Shown: positions 16,513 to 25,247, counted from the first letter of the stretch. The stretch is DNA of 40,624 nucleotides from Hyphomonadaceae bacterium (GCA_030158285.1 JAOATF010000157.1:1-40624); one strand, 5' to 3'. Notes: generated by a model not told the origin, from the letters alone. Made by a program: numbers and translations.

Positions 16513-16557
16513 TCGCCCCAGCGGCGAGTGCATACCTTCGGCTTCCTCAGAATGAGG
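16513..16557. repeat. two small hairpins after the acyl-CoA dehydrogenase gene
   Basis: TCGCC (16513-16517) pairs with GGCGA (16523-16527), and CCTCA (16545-16549) pairs with TGAGG (16553-16557) around GAA. On the minus strand the second reads CCTCATTCTGAGG followed by AAGCCGAAGG, which recalls the widespread alphaproteobacterial intergenic element that contains CTCATCCTGAGG and TCGAAGG. It lies just after the stop of the acyl-CoA dehydrogenase and may double as its terminator. Confidence 0.45.
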
Positions 16558-16562
16558 TCAGC

Positions 16563-18248
16563 CTAGTTCTTCGCCCCGATGAACTCGTCGATCGTCCGCC
16601 GTGCGATGACCATGGCCTGCACTTCGCCGGCGCCCTCGAAGATGTTGAGGATGCGGGCGTCGCAGAGGACGCGGCTGATCGGGTATTCGAGGGCAAAGCC
16701 GTTGCCGCCATGGACCTGCAGCGCGTTGTCGGCAGCGCCCCAGGCGATGCGCGCGGCGAGCATTTTTGCGAGACCCGCTTCGAGGTCGCAGCGCTTGCCT
16801 TCATCCTTCTGACGCGCGGAGAAGTAGGTGAGCTGGCGCACGCCGACGAGTTCGGCGGCCATCATCACCAGCTTGTCCGAGGTGCGCGGGAAATCGAAGA
16901 TCTGGCGGCCGAACTGGTTGCGGTCGAGCGCGTATTTCAGGCCGAGTTCGAGCGCGCATTGCGCCACGCCGATGGCGCGCGCGGCGGTCTGGATGCGGGC
17001 GCCTTCGAAGGTCGCCATCAGGTGCTTGAAGCCCTGGCCTTCGACCTCGCCGAGGAGGTTGCCGATCGGAACTTCGAAGCCGTCGAAGCCGATCTCGTAT
17101 TCCTTCATGCCGCGATAGCCGAGCACTTCGATCTCGCCGCCGGTCATGCCCTTGGCGGGGAAGGGATTGCCTTCAACGCCGCGCGGCTTCTCGCAGATGA
17201 ACATGGAGAGGCCGGAGAAGTTGTTGGTGTCCGGGATCGAGCGGGCGAGCACCGTCATCAGGTCGGTACGGGCGGCGTGCGTGATCCAGGTCTTGTTGCC
17301 GGTGATTTTCCAGCTGTCGCCGTCATTGGTCGCGCGAGTGCGCAAAGAGCCAAGGTCCGAGCCGGTGTTGGGTTCAGTGAAGACGGCGGTCGGCAGGATT
17401 TCGCCCGACGCGATGCCGGGGAGATACTTTTCCTGCTGGGCGCGTGTGCCGCCGTTGAGCAAGAGTTCCGCCGCGATCTCCGAGCGCGTGCCGAGCGAGC
17501 CGACGCCAATATAGGCGCGGCTGAGTTCTTCCGAGACGACGCACATTGATGTCTTGCCGAGACCGAGGCCGCCGAACTCTTCCGGGATGGTGAGGCCGAA
17601 CACGCCCATCTCGCCCATCTGTTTGACGACTGAATCAGGGATCAGTTCATCGCGCATGTGCCAGCCATGGGCGTGCGGTTCGACGACTTCCTTGCCGAAC
17701 TTGCGGAACTGGTCGCGGATCTGCTCGAACGTGTCTTCGAGGCCGGTATATTCCAGCGTGGCCTTGCCGCTGTCGAGGAAACCGCGAACGTGCTTGGCGG
17801 CGGCCATGCGCGCGGCGGGTGTGTTGCCGCCCATGACCAGCGTGGTGATCGCAGGCGTGAACAGCTTGCGCATGATCGCCTGGTCCTGCGTCATGTCGAT
17901 CGGGCGCACGATTTCGATCTGCGTCATCGGCAGGCCGCCGATCAGCTGGCTGAGATATTCGCCGAACAGGATCTGGGTGAGCAGCTGTTCGACTTCGCCG
18001 AACCGGCCTTCGGCGGCGATGCGATCAACCCAGTGCGCGGTTTCCTTCAGTGTCTCGACATAGGTGAGCACCCAGGCGAGGCCGTGGGTGGAACGCTGTT
18101 CCTCGTCGATCTTGCGGCGGTCGACCTTGCCGCCGGGGGCGACCTTGGCCGCCACGGCGACGCGAAGATCGATGAAATAGGCTTCGGCGTCCTGGGCTGC
18201 CTGCCGCACGGTGGCCTGCAGGTCCGAAATGATCACGCCGTCCGCCAT
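16563..18248 (-). CDS. acyl-CoA dehydrogenase
   Basis: FAD enzyme of about 561 residues that would oxidise an acyl-CoA to the 2-enoyl-CoA, passing electrons to ETF. After an N-terminal helical region of ~150 residues not found in short family members, the standard domains follow: helical domain with G-L-T-I-P-E-E-F-G-G-L-G, beta domain with F-T-E-P-N-T-G-S-D-L and W-I-T-H-A, and C-terminal domain with H-G-G-N-G-F-A-L-E-Y-P and I-F-E-G-A-G-E-V-Q, whose Glu is at the usual catalytic-base position. The start at 18248 has GGGAGTG upstream; the open frame to 18305 is longer but unsupported. Chain-length preference cannot be read. An ETF-QO gene lies at 32176. Confidence 0.93.
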   Translation of the reverse strand: MADGVIISDLQATVRQAAQDAEAYFIDLRVAVAAKVAPGGKVDRRKIDEEQRSTHGLAWVLTYVETLKETAHWVDRIAAEGRFGEVEQLLTQILFGEYLSQLIGGLPMTQIEIVRPIDMTQDQAIMRKLFTPAITTLVMGGNTPAARMAAAKHVRGFLDSGKATLEYTGLEDTFEQIRDQFRKFGKEVVEPHAHGWHMRDELIPDSVVKQMGEMGVFGLTIPEEFGGLGLGKTSMCVVSEELSRAYIGVGSLGTRSEIAAELLLNGGTRAQQEKYLPGIASGEILPTAVFTEPNTGSDLGSLRTRATNDGDSWKITGNKTWITHAARTDLMTVLARSIPDTNNFSGLSMFICEKPRGVEGNPFPAKGMTGGEIEVLGYRGMKEYEIGFDGFEVPIGNLLGEVEGQGFKHLMATFEGARIQTAARAIGVAQCALELGLKYALDRNQFGRQIFDFPRTSDKLVMMAAELVGVRQLTYFSARQKDEGKRCDLEAGLAKMLAARIAWGAADNALQVHGGNGFALEYPISRVLCDARILNIFEGAGEVQAMVIARRTIDEFIGAKN

Positions 18249-18337
18249 GTCGAAGTCACTCCCGATGTGAGGCGACTTCCCTAGCCGATTGCGGCGCTGC
18301 AGCAAAGATCATGTCGGAATCGCTACACAACGGCGTG

Positions 18338-18353
18338 TGGATTGGAAAATCCA
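18338..18353. promoter_or_regulatory. inverted repeat in divergent promoter region, possible operator
   Basis: TGGATT (18338-18343) and AATCCA (18348-18353) form six-base arms around GGAA. It sits in the 217-base gap between the divergent acyl-CoA dehydrogenase and secreted unknown genes, where a shared regulator could bind. The arms are short and this may be chance. Confidence 0.3.
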
Positions 18354-18465
18354 TGCGGGAAATAGCCTGTTTCGCTTGCCTGCAGGGGCGCTCGGCGGCA
18401 AAAACCGGGCATAGGTAGACGTCGCGGCACAGCATCGCACGTCACTCACACGGGAGGAGTCATCC

Positions 18466-19593
18466 ATGCGGTCCACACGGATTGCCTGCGCGTTGTTCGC
18501 ATCGGCTGCGTCTGTGGCGTTTGCCGGGGCGGCGTTCGCCCAGAGTGCGCCGGGCTACACGCCGCCGAAAACCAGCTGGGGTGCGCCGGACCTGCAGGGG
18601 TTCTGGAGCAACTCCTCCATCACCGACATGCAGCGCGACCCGCAATATCCCAACCTCGTGCTGACGCCGGAAGAAGTCGCGCGGATGGAAGGGGACGACT
18701 ACTACAACAACCGGACCCGCGAGGATGCGAAGCCGACCGATCTCAAGACCGCGAAGCTGCTGGATGGGTCCGACCTGTTATCGGGCGGCGGTTACAACGC
18801 GTTCTGGGTCGATCCGGGCAAGCATGTTGCGCTGGTGAAGGGCGAGCCGCGGTCGTCGTGGATTGTCGAGCCGGCGAGCGGACGTATTCCGCGCATCGGC
18901 GCTGCGGCGGCTGCAAGGCCAGCAGCGGCCCCGCCGCGTCCCACGGGCGCAGCGGCGCCCACAGGCACGGTGCAGGGGCCGGGCGCGGTGGATCGCAATT
19001 CGGGTGGCGGCTTCGGCAGCTATGACAATCCCGAGACGCGGCCGATGGGCGAACGCTGCATCATCGGCTTCGGCAACACCGGCGGGCCGGTGATGACGAA
19101 CGTGCTCTACAACAACACCTACCAGATCGTGCAGGCGCCGGGTTACGCGATGATTCTGGTGGAGATGGTGCACGATGCGCGCGTGGTGCCGATCTATGCG
19201 AGCGCCGATGAAGCGCGCGCCAGCTTCCGCCCGGGCGTCATCAAGCAATGGCTGGGCGATTCCGTCGGCTGGTATGATGGCGATGCGCTGGTGGTGGAAA
19301 CACGCAACGTGCATCCGCAACAGCGCGGCTACGTCTCCAAGGACGGCACGCTGACCGAGCGGTTCTCGCGCTGGGACGACAAGCAGATCGTCTACGAGTT
19401 CACCGTCAATGATCCGACGCAGTTCACGCAGCCGTGGAAGGGCGAGATGGCGTTCAACCGGTCCGAACAGCCGTCCTACGAATACGCGTGCCACGAGGGC
19501 AACTACGCGATGGAAGGCATCCTCGCCGGCGCCCGCGCGCAAGAGCGGGACGGGCAGGTGGTGCAGGCCAACGCGACGGAGGAGGGCCGCTAG
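18466..19593 (+). CDS. secreted protein of unknown function, Y-x-C-H-E-G-N family (copy 2)
   Basis: Protein of 375 residues with a Sec signal peptide ending in A-A-F-A-Q. It has the same ordered blocks as the protein at 9867: L-Q-G-F-W-S-N, C-I-I-G-F-G-N-T-G-G-P, L-Y-N-N-T-Y-Q-I-V-Q, E-M-V-H-D-A-R-V-V-P-I, W-L-G-D-S-V-G-W-Y-D-G-D, V-N-D-P-T-Q-F-T-Q-P-W-K and Y-E-Y-A-C-H-E-G-N-Y. An Ala/Pro/Gly-rich insertion (about 145-185) replaces the segment between the first and second blocks. No function is known to me. GGGAGGAG precedes the ATG. The cytochrome P460 gene follows 166 bases on. Confidence 0.85.
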   Translation: MRSTRIACALFASAASVAFAGAAFAQSAPGYTPPKTSWGAPDLQGFWSNSSITDMQRDPQYPNLVLTPEEVARMEGDDYYNNRTREDAKPTDLKTAKLLDGSDLLSGGGYNAFWVDPGKHVALVKGEPRSSWIVEPASGRIPRIGAAAAARPAAAPPRPTGAAAPTGTVQGPGAVDRNSGGGFGSYDNPETRPMGERCIIGFGNTGGPVMTNVLYNNTYQIVQAPGYAMILVEMVHDARVVPIYASADEARASFRPGVIKQWLGDSVGWYDGDALVVETRNVHPQQRGYVSKDGTLTERFSRWDDKQIVYEFTVNDPTQFTQPWKGEMAFNRSEQPSYEYACHEGNYAMEGILAGARAQERDGQVVQANATEEGR

Positions 19594-19595
19594 GG

Positions 19596-19621
19596 CTGCC
19601 CTCAAGCCTGCGTGAGGGCAG
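19596..19621 (+). terminator. hairpin after secreted unknown gene copy 2
   Basis: CTGCCCTCA (19596-19604) pairs perfectly with TGAGGGCAG (19613-19621) around an eight-base loop, three bases after the stop codon. There is no U run directly after it, so it may be a weak terminator or a 3'-end protecting hairpin between this gene and the cytochrome P460 gene. Confidence 0.55.
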
Positions 19622-19759
19622 GATCGCTGGCCTTATTGGGCGTGTCTTTGTCTGCAAACGCGGGGGGAGGCCGCTTGCCTTGGCGTGCGGGCGCAGGCTC
19701 ACTGGCGGCGGGTCAAACGAGCTTCCGGGACAAGGAAGCCAGATACGGGACGTGAAACA

Positions 19760-20302
19760 ATGAAGCGCCTGCTTCCGATTGCGGTGAGCCTTGTGGCTGC
19801 CGCTTCCATCGCTGCTGCGGCCTTTGCGGGGCCGAGCTATGACGCGGATGGCAAGATCCTCATTCCGCAGAACATGGATCGCTGGCCGACAGTCGGCACG
19901 ACCTACGCACTCTCGTATGAGGGTGATGGCGGCACGACGCTCAACAGTGTGCGGCTCGATCCGGAAAGCTACGAAGCGTACGTCAACACCGGGAAATTTC
20001 CGGTCGGCACGATCATGGCGCTGGAAGTGCGTCTGCCGATCACCGAGGCCGCGCCGGCCAAGGGTGGCAAGACGCAGGGCGCGGTAGTTGGTCGTTCGCT
20101 GCATGTGAAAGACGAGAAGGGCGGGCCGGGAACGTGGACGTTCTACGGCTACGCGGCCGGGCAGAAAGTCGGGTCCGCAATTCCGCGCAGCCAGGCCTGC
20201 TATTCCTGCCACGATGAACACGCCGGAAAGACCGACACCGTGTTCATGCAGTTCTACCCGACGCTGAAAGAAGCGCACGAGCGGGCAGCGTCTGCGAACT
20301 GA
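19760..20302 (+). CDS. cytochrome P460 family protein
   Basis: Periplasmic heme protein of 180 residues with a signal peptide ending in A-A-F-A-G. The c-type heme site C-Y-S-C-H is at 147-151 near the C-terminus, and the body has the P460 order: N-M-D-R-W-P near the start, Y-E-A-Y-V-N-T-G-K-F-P-V-G-T, W-T-F-Y-G-Y, then C-x-x-C-H and F-M-Q-F-Y-P at the end. Family members of nitrifiers oxidise hydroxylamine or nitric oxide, while many others have no known reaction; no nitrification gene is nearby, so the role is open. The start at 19760 directly precedes the signal peptide; the longer frame from 19685 is rejected. Confidence 0.88.
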   Translation: MKRLLPIAVSLVAAASIAAAAFAGPSYDADGKILIPQNMDRWPTVGTTYALSYEGDGGTTLNSVRLDPESYEAYVNTGKFPVGTIMALEVRLPITEAAPAKGGKTQGAVVGRSLHVKDEKGGPGTWTFYGYAAGQKVGSAIPRSQACYSCHDEHAGKTDTVFMQFYPTLKEAHERAASAN

Positions 20303-20395
20303 AGCTCCAACGCTGCGTTGCGGACATTTTCCCGGCACCCTAGTGTGACGCGCATGGGCGCGCCTGCGGGCACGTTGTGTCCGTTGGGGGATCGC

Positions 20396-21448
20396 ATGCG
20401 AGCAGTGCTTGGCGCCGGGCTTGTCTTTGCTTCGCTAGCGGCATCGTTGATGTTGGGCGCATGTGGCGCGCCAAAGCCGGAACCGGCGGACGCCCGCCTG
20501 CCGATCATCGACATGCACATGCATGCGCGCCGCGCGGATTATGCTGGTCCCAATCCGCCGCCCATGTGCGCGCCATTCGAGGTGATGCCGCGCAGCGACG
20601 CAGCCAATCCGAGCGACCTTGCCTTCAGCATTTTTCCGCCGTGCGAGCATCCCATCATGCCGGCAACGACGGACGACGACGTCATGCGCCAGACCCTGGC
20701 CGTGATGGAGCGGCGCAACATCATCGGCATGGTGAGTGGCGAGCCAGAACTGATGGCTGTGTGGCGCGTTGCGGCGCCCGAACGCATCATTCCCGGTCTG
20801 GACCTGCGGCTGGGCGCTGATGCGGGAACCGCTCATGTCGCGGCGCGCAGCCCCGAAGAGGTGCGTGCGCTTTTCACGACCGGCGGCTTCAAGGTGCTGG
20901 GCGAAGTCATGGCGCAGTATGAGGGCGTTACGCCGAACGATCCGAAGCTGGCGCCTTACTGGGCGCTGGCAGAGGAGATGGATATTCCGGTCGGCATTCA
21001 CCTCGGGCCCGGCGGCCCGGCGGAGCCTTATGCATCCCCCGGCTATCGCGCAGCCAATTCAAGCGCGCTGGGGCTGGAAGCGGTTCTCGTGCGTCATCCG
21101 CATCTGCGGGTCTACATCATGCACGCAGGCTATCCGCTGATCGGCGATCTTCGCGCGCTGCTGTTTTCCCATCCGCATGTCTATGTCGACGTCGCCAGCA
21201 TCGACTACAGCGAGCCGCGCGCCGCTTTCCATGCCTACCTGCGGGAGCTGGTCGAAGCGGGCTATGGCGACAGGATCATGTTCGGGTCAGACCAGATGAT
21301 CTGGCCGGGCGTCATCGAGCCTGCAATTGCGGCGATCGAAGCGGCGGCCTTTCTGACGTCCGCGCAGAAGCGCGACATCCTCTACAACAATGCTGCGCGC
21401 TTCCTGCGCCTGAGCGACGAAGAAATGGCGCGGCACAAGACGCTTTAG
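20396..21448 (+). CDS. amidohydrolase (amidohydro-related, PF04909-like) lipoprotein
   Basis: Protein of 350 residues. A lipoprotein signal ends in L-G-A-C (Cys23). The metal-dependent TIM-barrel hydrolase is shown by I-I-D-M-H-M-H (His41, His43), G-I-H-L-G-P-G-G, Y-I-M-H-A-G-Y-P and F-G-S-D-Q-M-I-W-P, the last giving the catalytic Asp. Relatives hydrolyse or decarboxylate small aromatic or lactone compounds; a membrane-anchored member is unusual for this mostly cytoplasmic group. The ATG at 20396 with GGGG upstream is chosen; a TTG start at 20318 and an ATG at 20354 would put a basic stretch before the signal. It is convergent with the GST gene. Confidence 0.88.
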   Translation: MRAVLGAGLVFASLAASLMLGACGAPKPEPADARLPIIDMHMHARRADYAGPNPPPMCAPFEVMPRSDAANPSDLAFSIFPPCEHPIMPATTDDDVMRQTLAVMERRNIIGMVSGEPELMAVWRVAAPERIIPGLDLRLGADAGTAHVAARSPEEVRALFTTGGFKVLGEVMAQYEGVTPNDPKLAPYWALAEEMDIPVGIHLGPGGPAEPYASPGYRAANSSALGLEAVLVRHPHLRVYIMHAGYPLIGDLRALLFSHPHVYVDVASIDYSEPRAAFHAYLRELVEAGYGDRIMFGSDQMIWPGVIEPAIAAIEAAAFLTSAQKRDILYNNAARFLRLSDEEMARHKTL

Positions 21449-21453
21449 GCGTT

Positions 21454-21510
21454 CGTCATTCCAGGCCGAAGCGCATGGCGTGGACGCTGCGCGCTTCGGC
21501 TGGACTGACG
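21454..21510. terminator. long hairpin between convergent amidohydrolase and GST genes
   Basis: A near-perfect stem of about 20 base pairs. GCCGAAGCGC (21465-21474) pairs with GCGCTTCGGC (21491-21500), then TCCA (21460-21463) with TGGA (21501-21504) and CGTCA (21454-21458) with TGACG (21506-21510), with one bulged G and one mismatch; the loop is 16 bases. It fills almost the whole gap between two convergent stops, so it can end both transcripts; its form also resembles mobile palindromic (REP-type) repeats. Confidence 0.65.
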
Positions 21511-21513
21511 GAA

Positions 21514-22128
21514 TCAGGCGGCCTTGATCAGGCCTTCGGCAATCATCGCGTCCTGCACGGCCTTGCGGGCGGTGACGCGTTTCTGGAAGGCCATCACTTT
21601 CGGGAAGGCCGAGAGATCGACCTTCAGCATGTTCGACCAGTTGGTGACGGTGAACAGGTAAGCATCGACCGTCGCGAAGTTTTCGCCCGTGAGATACGAG
21701 CGGCCATCGGACAGGAGTTGTTCGATCAGCTTGTAGCGCGAGCTCAGGCGGTCGATCGCGGCCTTGCGGCCGTCCTCGGTGATCGCCGGGTTGAAGAGCG
21801 GGCTGTAACCCTTGTGGATCTCGGTCGAGATGAAGACGGCCAGCTCATCCTGCTTCAGGCGGGCGCGCGTGCCGTGGGCGGGAGCGAGCTTCGCTTCCGG
21901 CTTGCTGTCGGCGACATAGCCGTGAAGCACCACGTTCTCGGTGACGACTTCGCCATCGTCGAGCTGCAGGGCAGGGACGTAGCCTTTGGGATTGAGCGCC
22001 ATGAAGTCAGCGCCGCTTTCGGTTTTCTTGTCGCGGCCGACACGATCCAGCTCGAACGTGGCGCCGGTCTCGCGGAGCAGGATGTGCGTGGCGAGTGAGC
22101 AGGCGCCGGGCATGTAGTAGAGCTTCAT
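21514..22128 (-). CDS. glutathione S-transferase family protein
   Basis: Protein of 204 residues. The N-terminal thioredoxin-like domain begins M-K-L-Y-Y-M-P-G-A-C-S-L-A-T-H, as in bacterial beta-class GSTs, with Tyr4/Tyr5 and Cys10 near the glutathione site, G-Y-V-P-A-L (cis-Pro loop) and V-V-T-E-N-V-V (where E-S is usual). The C-terminal helical domain has T-G-E-N-F-A-T-V-D-A-Y-L-F-T-V. It would conjugate glutathione to electrophiles in the cytoplasm. A good AGGAGG-like site is absent but GGAGGAC precedes the ATG. It is divergent from the hxlR gene, whose product may control it. Confidence 0.93.
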   Translation of the reverse strand: MKLYYMPGACSLATHILLRETGATFELDRVGRDKKTESGADFMALNPKGYVPALQLDDGEVVTENVVLHGYVADSKPEAKLAPAHGTRARLKQDELAVFISTEIHKGYSPLFNPAITEDGRKAAIDRLSSRYKLIEQLLSDGRSYLTGENFATVDAYLFTVTNWSNMLKVDLSAFPKVMAFQKRVTARKAVQDAMIAEGLIKAA

Positions 22129-22171
22129 GGTCGTCCTCCATTTGCGTTCCGCAGGAGGTAGATGGGCCGAT

Positions 22172-22190
22172 TACATTTTGAAACCATGTA
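22172..22190. promoter_or_regulatory. inverted repeat in GST-hxlR intergenic region, possible operator
   Basis: TACAT (22172-22176) and ATGTA (22186-22190) form five-base arms nine bases apart in an AT-rich patch 44 bases before the GST start. Its place between a divergent regulator and its neighbour is where an HxlR operator would be expected. The arms are short, so this is only a candidate. Confidence 0.3.
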
Positions 22191-22213
22191 GCGCCATGTT
22201 ACTTGAGAAAATC

Positions 22214-22233
22214 GGGTAACCGCGGGGTAACCG
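22214..22233. repeat. two direct repeats GGGTAACCG one helical turn apart before hxlR
   Basis: GGGTAACCG occurs at 22214-22222 and again at 22225-22233, an 11-base period, ending 13 bases before the hxlR start codon. The spacing would put both copies on the same face of the DNA. The second copy overlaps the ribosome binding site region (GGGGAG), so bound protein would block translation or transcription of hxlR. Confidence 0.45.
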
Positions 22234-22246
22234 GGGAGCGACGGCG

Positions 22247-22618
22247 ATGCCTTTAAAAGTCCGCAAGAGCGCCGTGCGCGAGCAGGCCGAGATGTGCCCC
22301 ATCGGCGCGTGCATGGACCTGATCGGTGGCGCCTGGACGCCGAACATCATCTGGTATCTCTCCGGCGGCGCGCGGCGTTTTTCCGAACTGCGCGAGGACG
22401 TGAAACCGATCTCCGCCAAGATGCTGTCGACGCGCCTCAAGGAGATGGAAGCGGTTGGCATCGTGAGCCGCACCGTCGTCGATACCTCACCGCCCTCAGT
22501 CGAATACGCGCTGACCCCGCTGGGCCGCGAACTCATCCCCGCCATCGAGGCAATCGCCCGCGTCGGCTTCAAGCTGAAACGCGAGCAGGCAAAGAAACGA
22601 CTGGCGGTCGCGCGCTGA
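22247..22618 (+). CDS. HxlR family winged-helix transcriptional regulator
   Basis: Protein of 123 residues. It has the HxlR (DUF24) layout: C-P-I-G-A-C-M-D-L-I-G-G-A-W-T-P-N-I-I-W-Y-L at the N-terminus, F-S-E-L-R-E-D-V-K-P-I-S-A-K-M-L-S-T-R-L-K-E-M-E as the recognition helix region, then the wing V-E-Y-A-L-T-P-L-G-R-E-L. Two Cys at the N-terminus (C-P-I-G-A-C) could sense thiol stress; in known family members an N-terminal Cys reacts with quinones or electrophiles. It is divergent from a GST gene and precedes an MBL gene, which fits detoxification control. Confidence 0.93.
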   Translation: MPLKVRKSAVREQAEMCPIGACMDLIGGAWTPNIIWYLSGGARRFSELREDVKPISAKMLSTRLKEMEAVGIVSRTVVDTSPPSVEYALTPLGRELIPAIEAIARVGFKLKREQAKKRLAVAR

Positions 22619-22639
22619 CTGCCCTAAAACTCCCCATAC

Positions 22640-22655
22640 GATACTAATTAGTATC
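22640..22655. promoter_or_regulatory. perfect 16-base palindrome before the MBL gene, likely operator
   Basis: GATACTAATTAGTATC is a perfect palindrome in the 61-base gap between the hxlR stop and the MBL-gene start. It is markedly AT-rich for this DNA. The arms T-A-C-T / A-G-T-A recall what I know of operators of some HxlR-family repressors such as YodB. The neighbouring HxlR protein is the natural candidate ligand, but another dimeric regulator could also bind it. Confidence 0.6.
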
Positions 22656-22679
22656 ATGTATGCGCAGGAGAAGTAGTAG

Positions 22680-24005
22680 ATGTTGAAACACACACTGGTC
22701 ACAAGCGCATTCCTGCTGGCTGCCTGCCAGGCGGCGCCAGTTGCAACGGGCCAGCCGCCCAATCCGCAACTGCCCTCAAGCATGGATTTCGCCGATCCGA
22801 CGCAGAATCTCTCGATCACAAAGGTCGCGCCAGGCCTCTCCTATGTGATGGGCCGGAACGTCTCTTCCAACACGATCGTGCTCGATACACCGCAAGGCGC
22901 CGTGATCATCGACACCTCGCGCCCACCTGCATCAAAAGCACACTTCGACCTCCTGCAGAAGAACGGCGTGACGAAGGCTGCCTACGTCATCCTCACGCAC
23001 GGCCATGGCGATCACACGGGCGGCGTCGTGCTGTGGAAGGGCATCGGCGCGAAAGTGGTGGCGCAGGAATCGTTCAGCGAATTCCTCGGCTACCAGCGCA
23101 TGCTGGCGGGGTTCTTCGGGCGTCGCAACGCAGCGCAGTTCCAGTTCGCGGGCAGCGGCGGAGCTGCATCGGCGGCAGCGCCCGCGCAGTCGGGCCCGGC
23201 GCCGAACGTGCTCGGCATTGTACCGGACATCACCTTCCGCGATGCGATGGACCTCGATGTGGGCGGCGTGAAGGTGCAGCTGCTGCATACGCCGGGCGAA
23301 ACGCCGGACCATCTCACCGTGTGGATCCCGAGCCTCAAGGCCGCGATGCTGGGCGACAATTTCTACGAGTCGTTCCCCAACATGTACACGCTGCGCGGGA
23401 CGCGGCCGCGCTGGCCGCTCGACTACATCAACTCGCTGGACAAGGTTCTCGCGCTCGAGCCGGAGATCGTGATCCCAAGCCATGGGCCCGCGATCACCGG
23501 CAAGGACAACATCAAGGCGCAGCTGACCCGCATGCGCAATGCGATCGTCTATGTGCACGACGCCGTCCTGAAAGGCATGAACCAGGGCAAAGACGTCCAC
23601 ACGCTGATGCGCGAGATCAAGCTGCCGCCCGAGCTCGATGTCGGTGAGGGCTATGGCAAGATCTCATGGTCGGTGCGCGGCATCTATGAAGGCTATGCCG
23701 GCTGGTTCTCTGGCGATGCAGCCGAGATGTTCCCGGAAGGCCGCAGCAGTGTTTCACCCGATCTGGTGAAACTGGCTGGCGGACCGAAAGCCATCGCGGA
23801 CGAAGCGATGAAGCTGGTGGCCGCAGGCAAGCTGGTAGAGGCCCTGCACATGACATCCATCGGCATCGAAGGCGCGCCGGATGACAAGGACGTACTCCGC
23901 GCCCGCGTGGCGGCGTTCGAGGCGCTGGTGAAGGCGTCCAGCAACCGCAACGAGCTGGGCTGGCTCAACCAGGGACTGGCGGAAGCGAAGAAGGCGCTGG
24001 AGTAA
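22680..24005 (+). CDS. MBL-fold metallo-hydrolase lipoprotein, alkylsulfatase-like
   Basis: Protein of 441 residues. A lipoprotein-like signal ends in L-A-A-C (Cys16). The metallo-beta-lactamase metal motif H-G-H-G-D-H is at 107-112, with a second ligand region L-H-T-P-G-E-T-P-D-H and L-G-D-N-F-Y-E and a late I-P-S-H-G-P. After the fold come G-Y-G-K-I-S-W-S-V-R-G-I-Y-E-G-Y-A-G-W-F-S-G and a helical region (from about 365), which match the dimerisation domain of alkyl/aryl-sulfatases such as SdsA1/BDS1. The sterol-carrier-like C-terminal domain of full-length enzymes (~650 residues) is missing. An Ala/Gly/Ser-rich insertion lies near 160-180. Sulfate-ester cleavage is an inference. The ATG follows AGGAGAAG. 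Confidence 0.85.
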   Translation: MLKHTLVTSAFLLAACQAAPVATGQPPNPQLPSSMDFADPTQNLSITKVAPGLSYVMGRNVSSNTIVLDTPQGAVIIDTSRPPASKAHFDLLQKNGVTKAAYVILTHGHGDHTGGVVLWKGIGAKVVAQESFSEFLGYQRMLAGFFGRRNAAQFQFAGSGGAASAAAPAQSGPAPNVLGIVPDITFRDAMDLDVGGVKVQLLHTPGETPDHLTVWIPSLKAAMLGDNFYESFPNMYTLRGTRPRWPLDYINSLDKVLALEPEIVIPSHGPAITGKDNIKAQLTRMRNAIVYVHDAVLKGMNQGKDVHTLMREIKLPPELDVGEGYGKISWSVRGIYEGYAGWFSGDAAEMFPEGRSSVSPDLVKLAGGPKAIADEAMKLVAAGKLVEALHMTSIGIEGAPDDKDVLRARVAAFEALVKASSNRNELGWLNQGLAEAKKALE

Positions 24006-25160
<1,155 letters not shown>

Positions 25161-25193
25161 TCACGCAACGCCCGAACGGGACTGAAGCGATGA

Positions 25194-25227
25194 GACTCGC
25201 CGACTCGAGTAAACAACCCATTGAATC
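25194..25227 (-). promoter_or_regulatory. three GANTC methylation sites in the ccrM upstream region
   Basis: GACTC at 25194-25198, GACTC at 25202-25206 and GAATC at 25223-25227, all within 34 bases, 43-76 bases upstream of the ccrM start. In Caulobacter GANTC sites in the ccrM leader let methylation by CcrM turn its own promoter down. The cluster here suggests the same feedback. Confidence 0.75.
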
Positions 25228-25232
25228 CGTAG

Positions 25233-25247
25233 TTAATTTTGTATTTA
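25233..25247 (-). promoter_or_regulatory. CtrA-like box upstream of ccrM
   Basis: TTAA-N7-TTTA (25233-25247), a seven-of-eight match to the CtrA consensus TTAA-N7-TTAA, in an AT-rich patch 82 bases before the ccrM start and just upstream of the three GANTC sites. In Caulobacter CtrA activates ccrM from such a box overlapping the -35 region. Only the sequence match and position support this. Confidence 0.6.
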
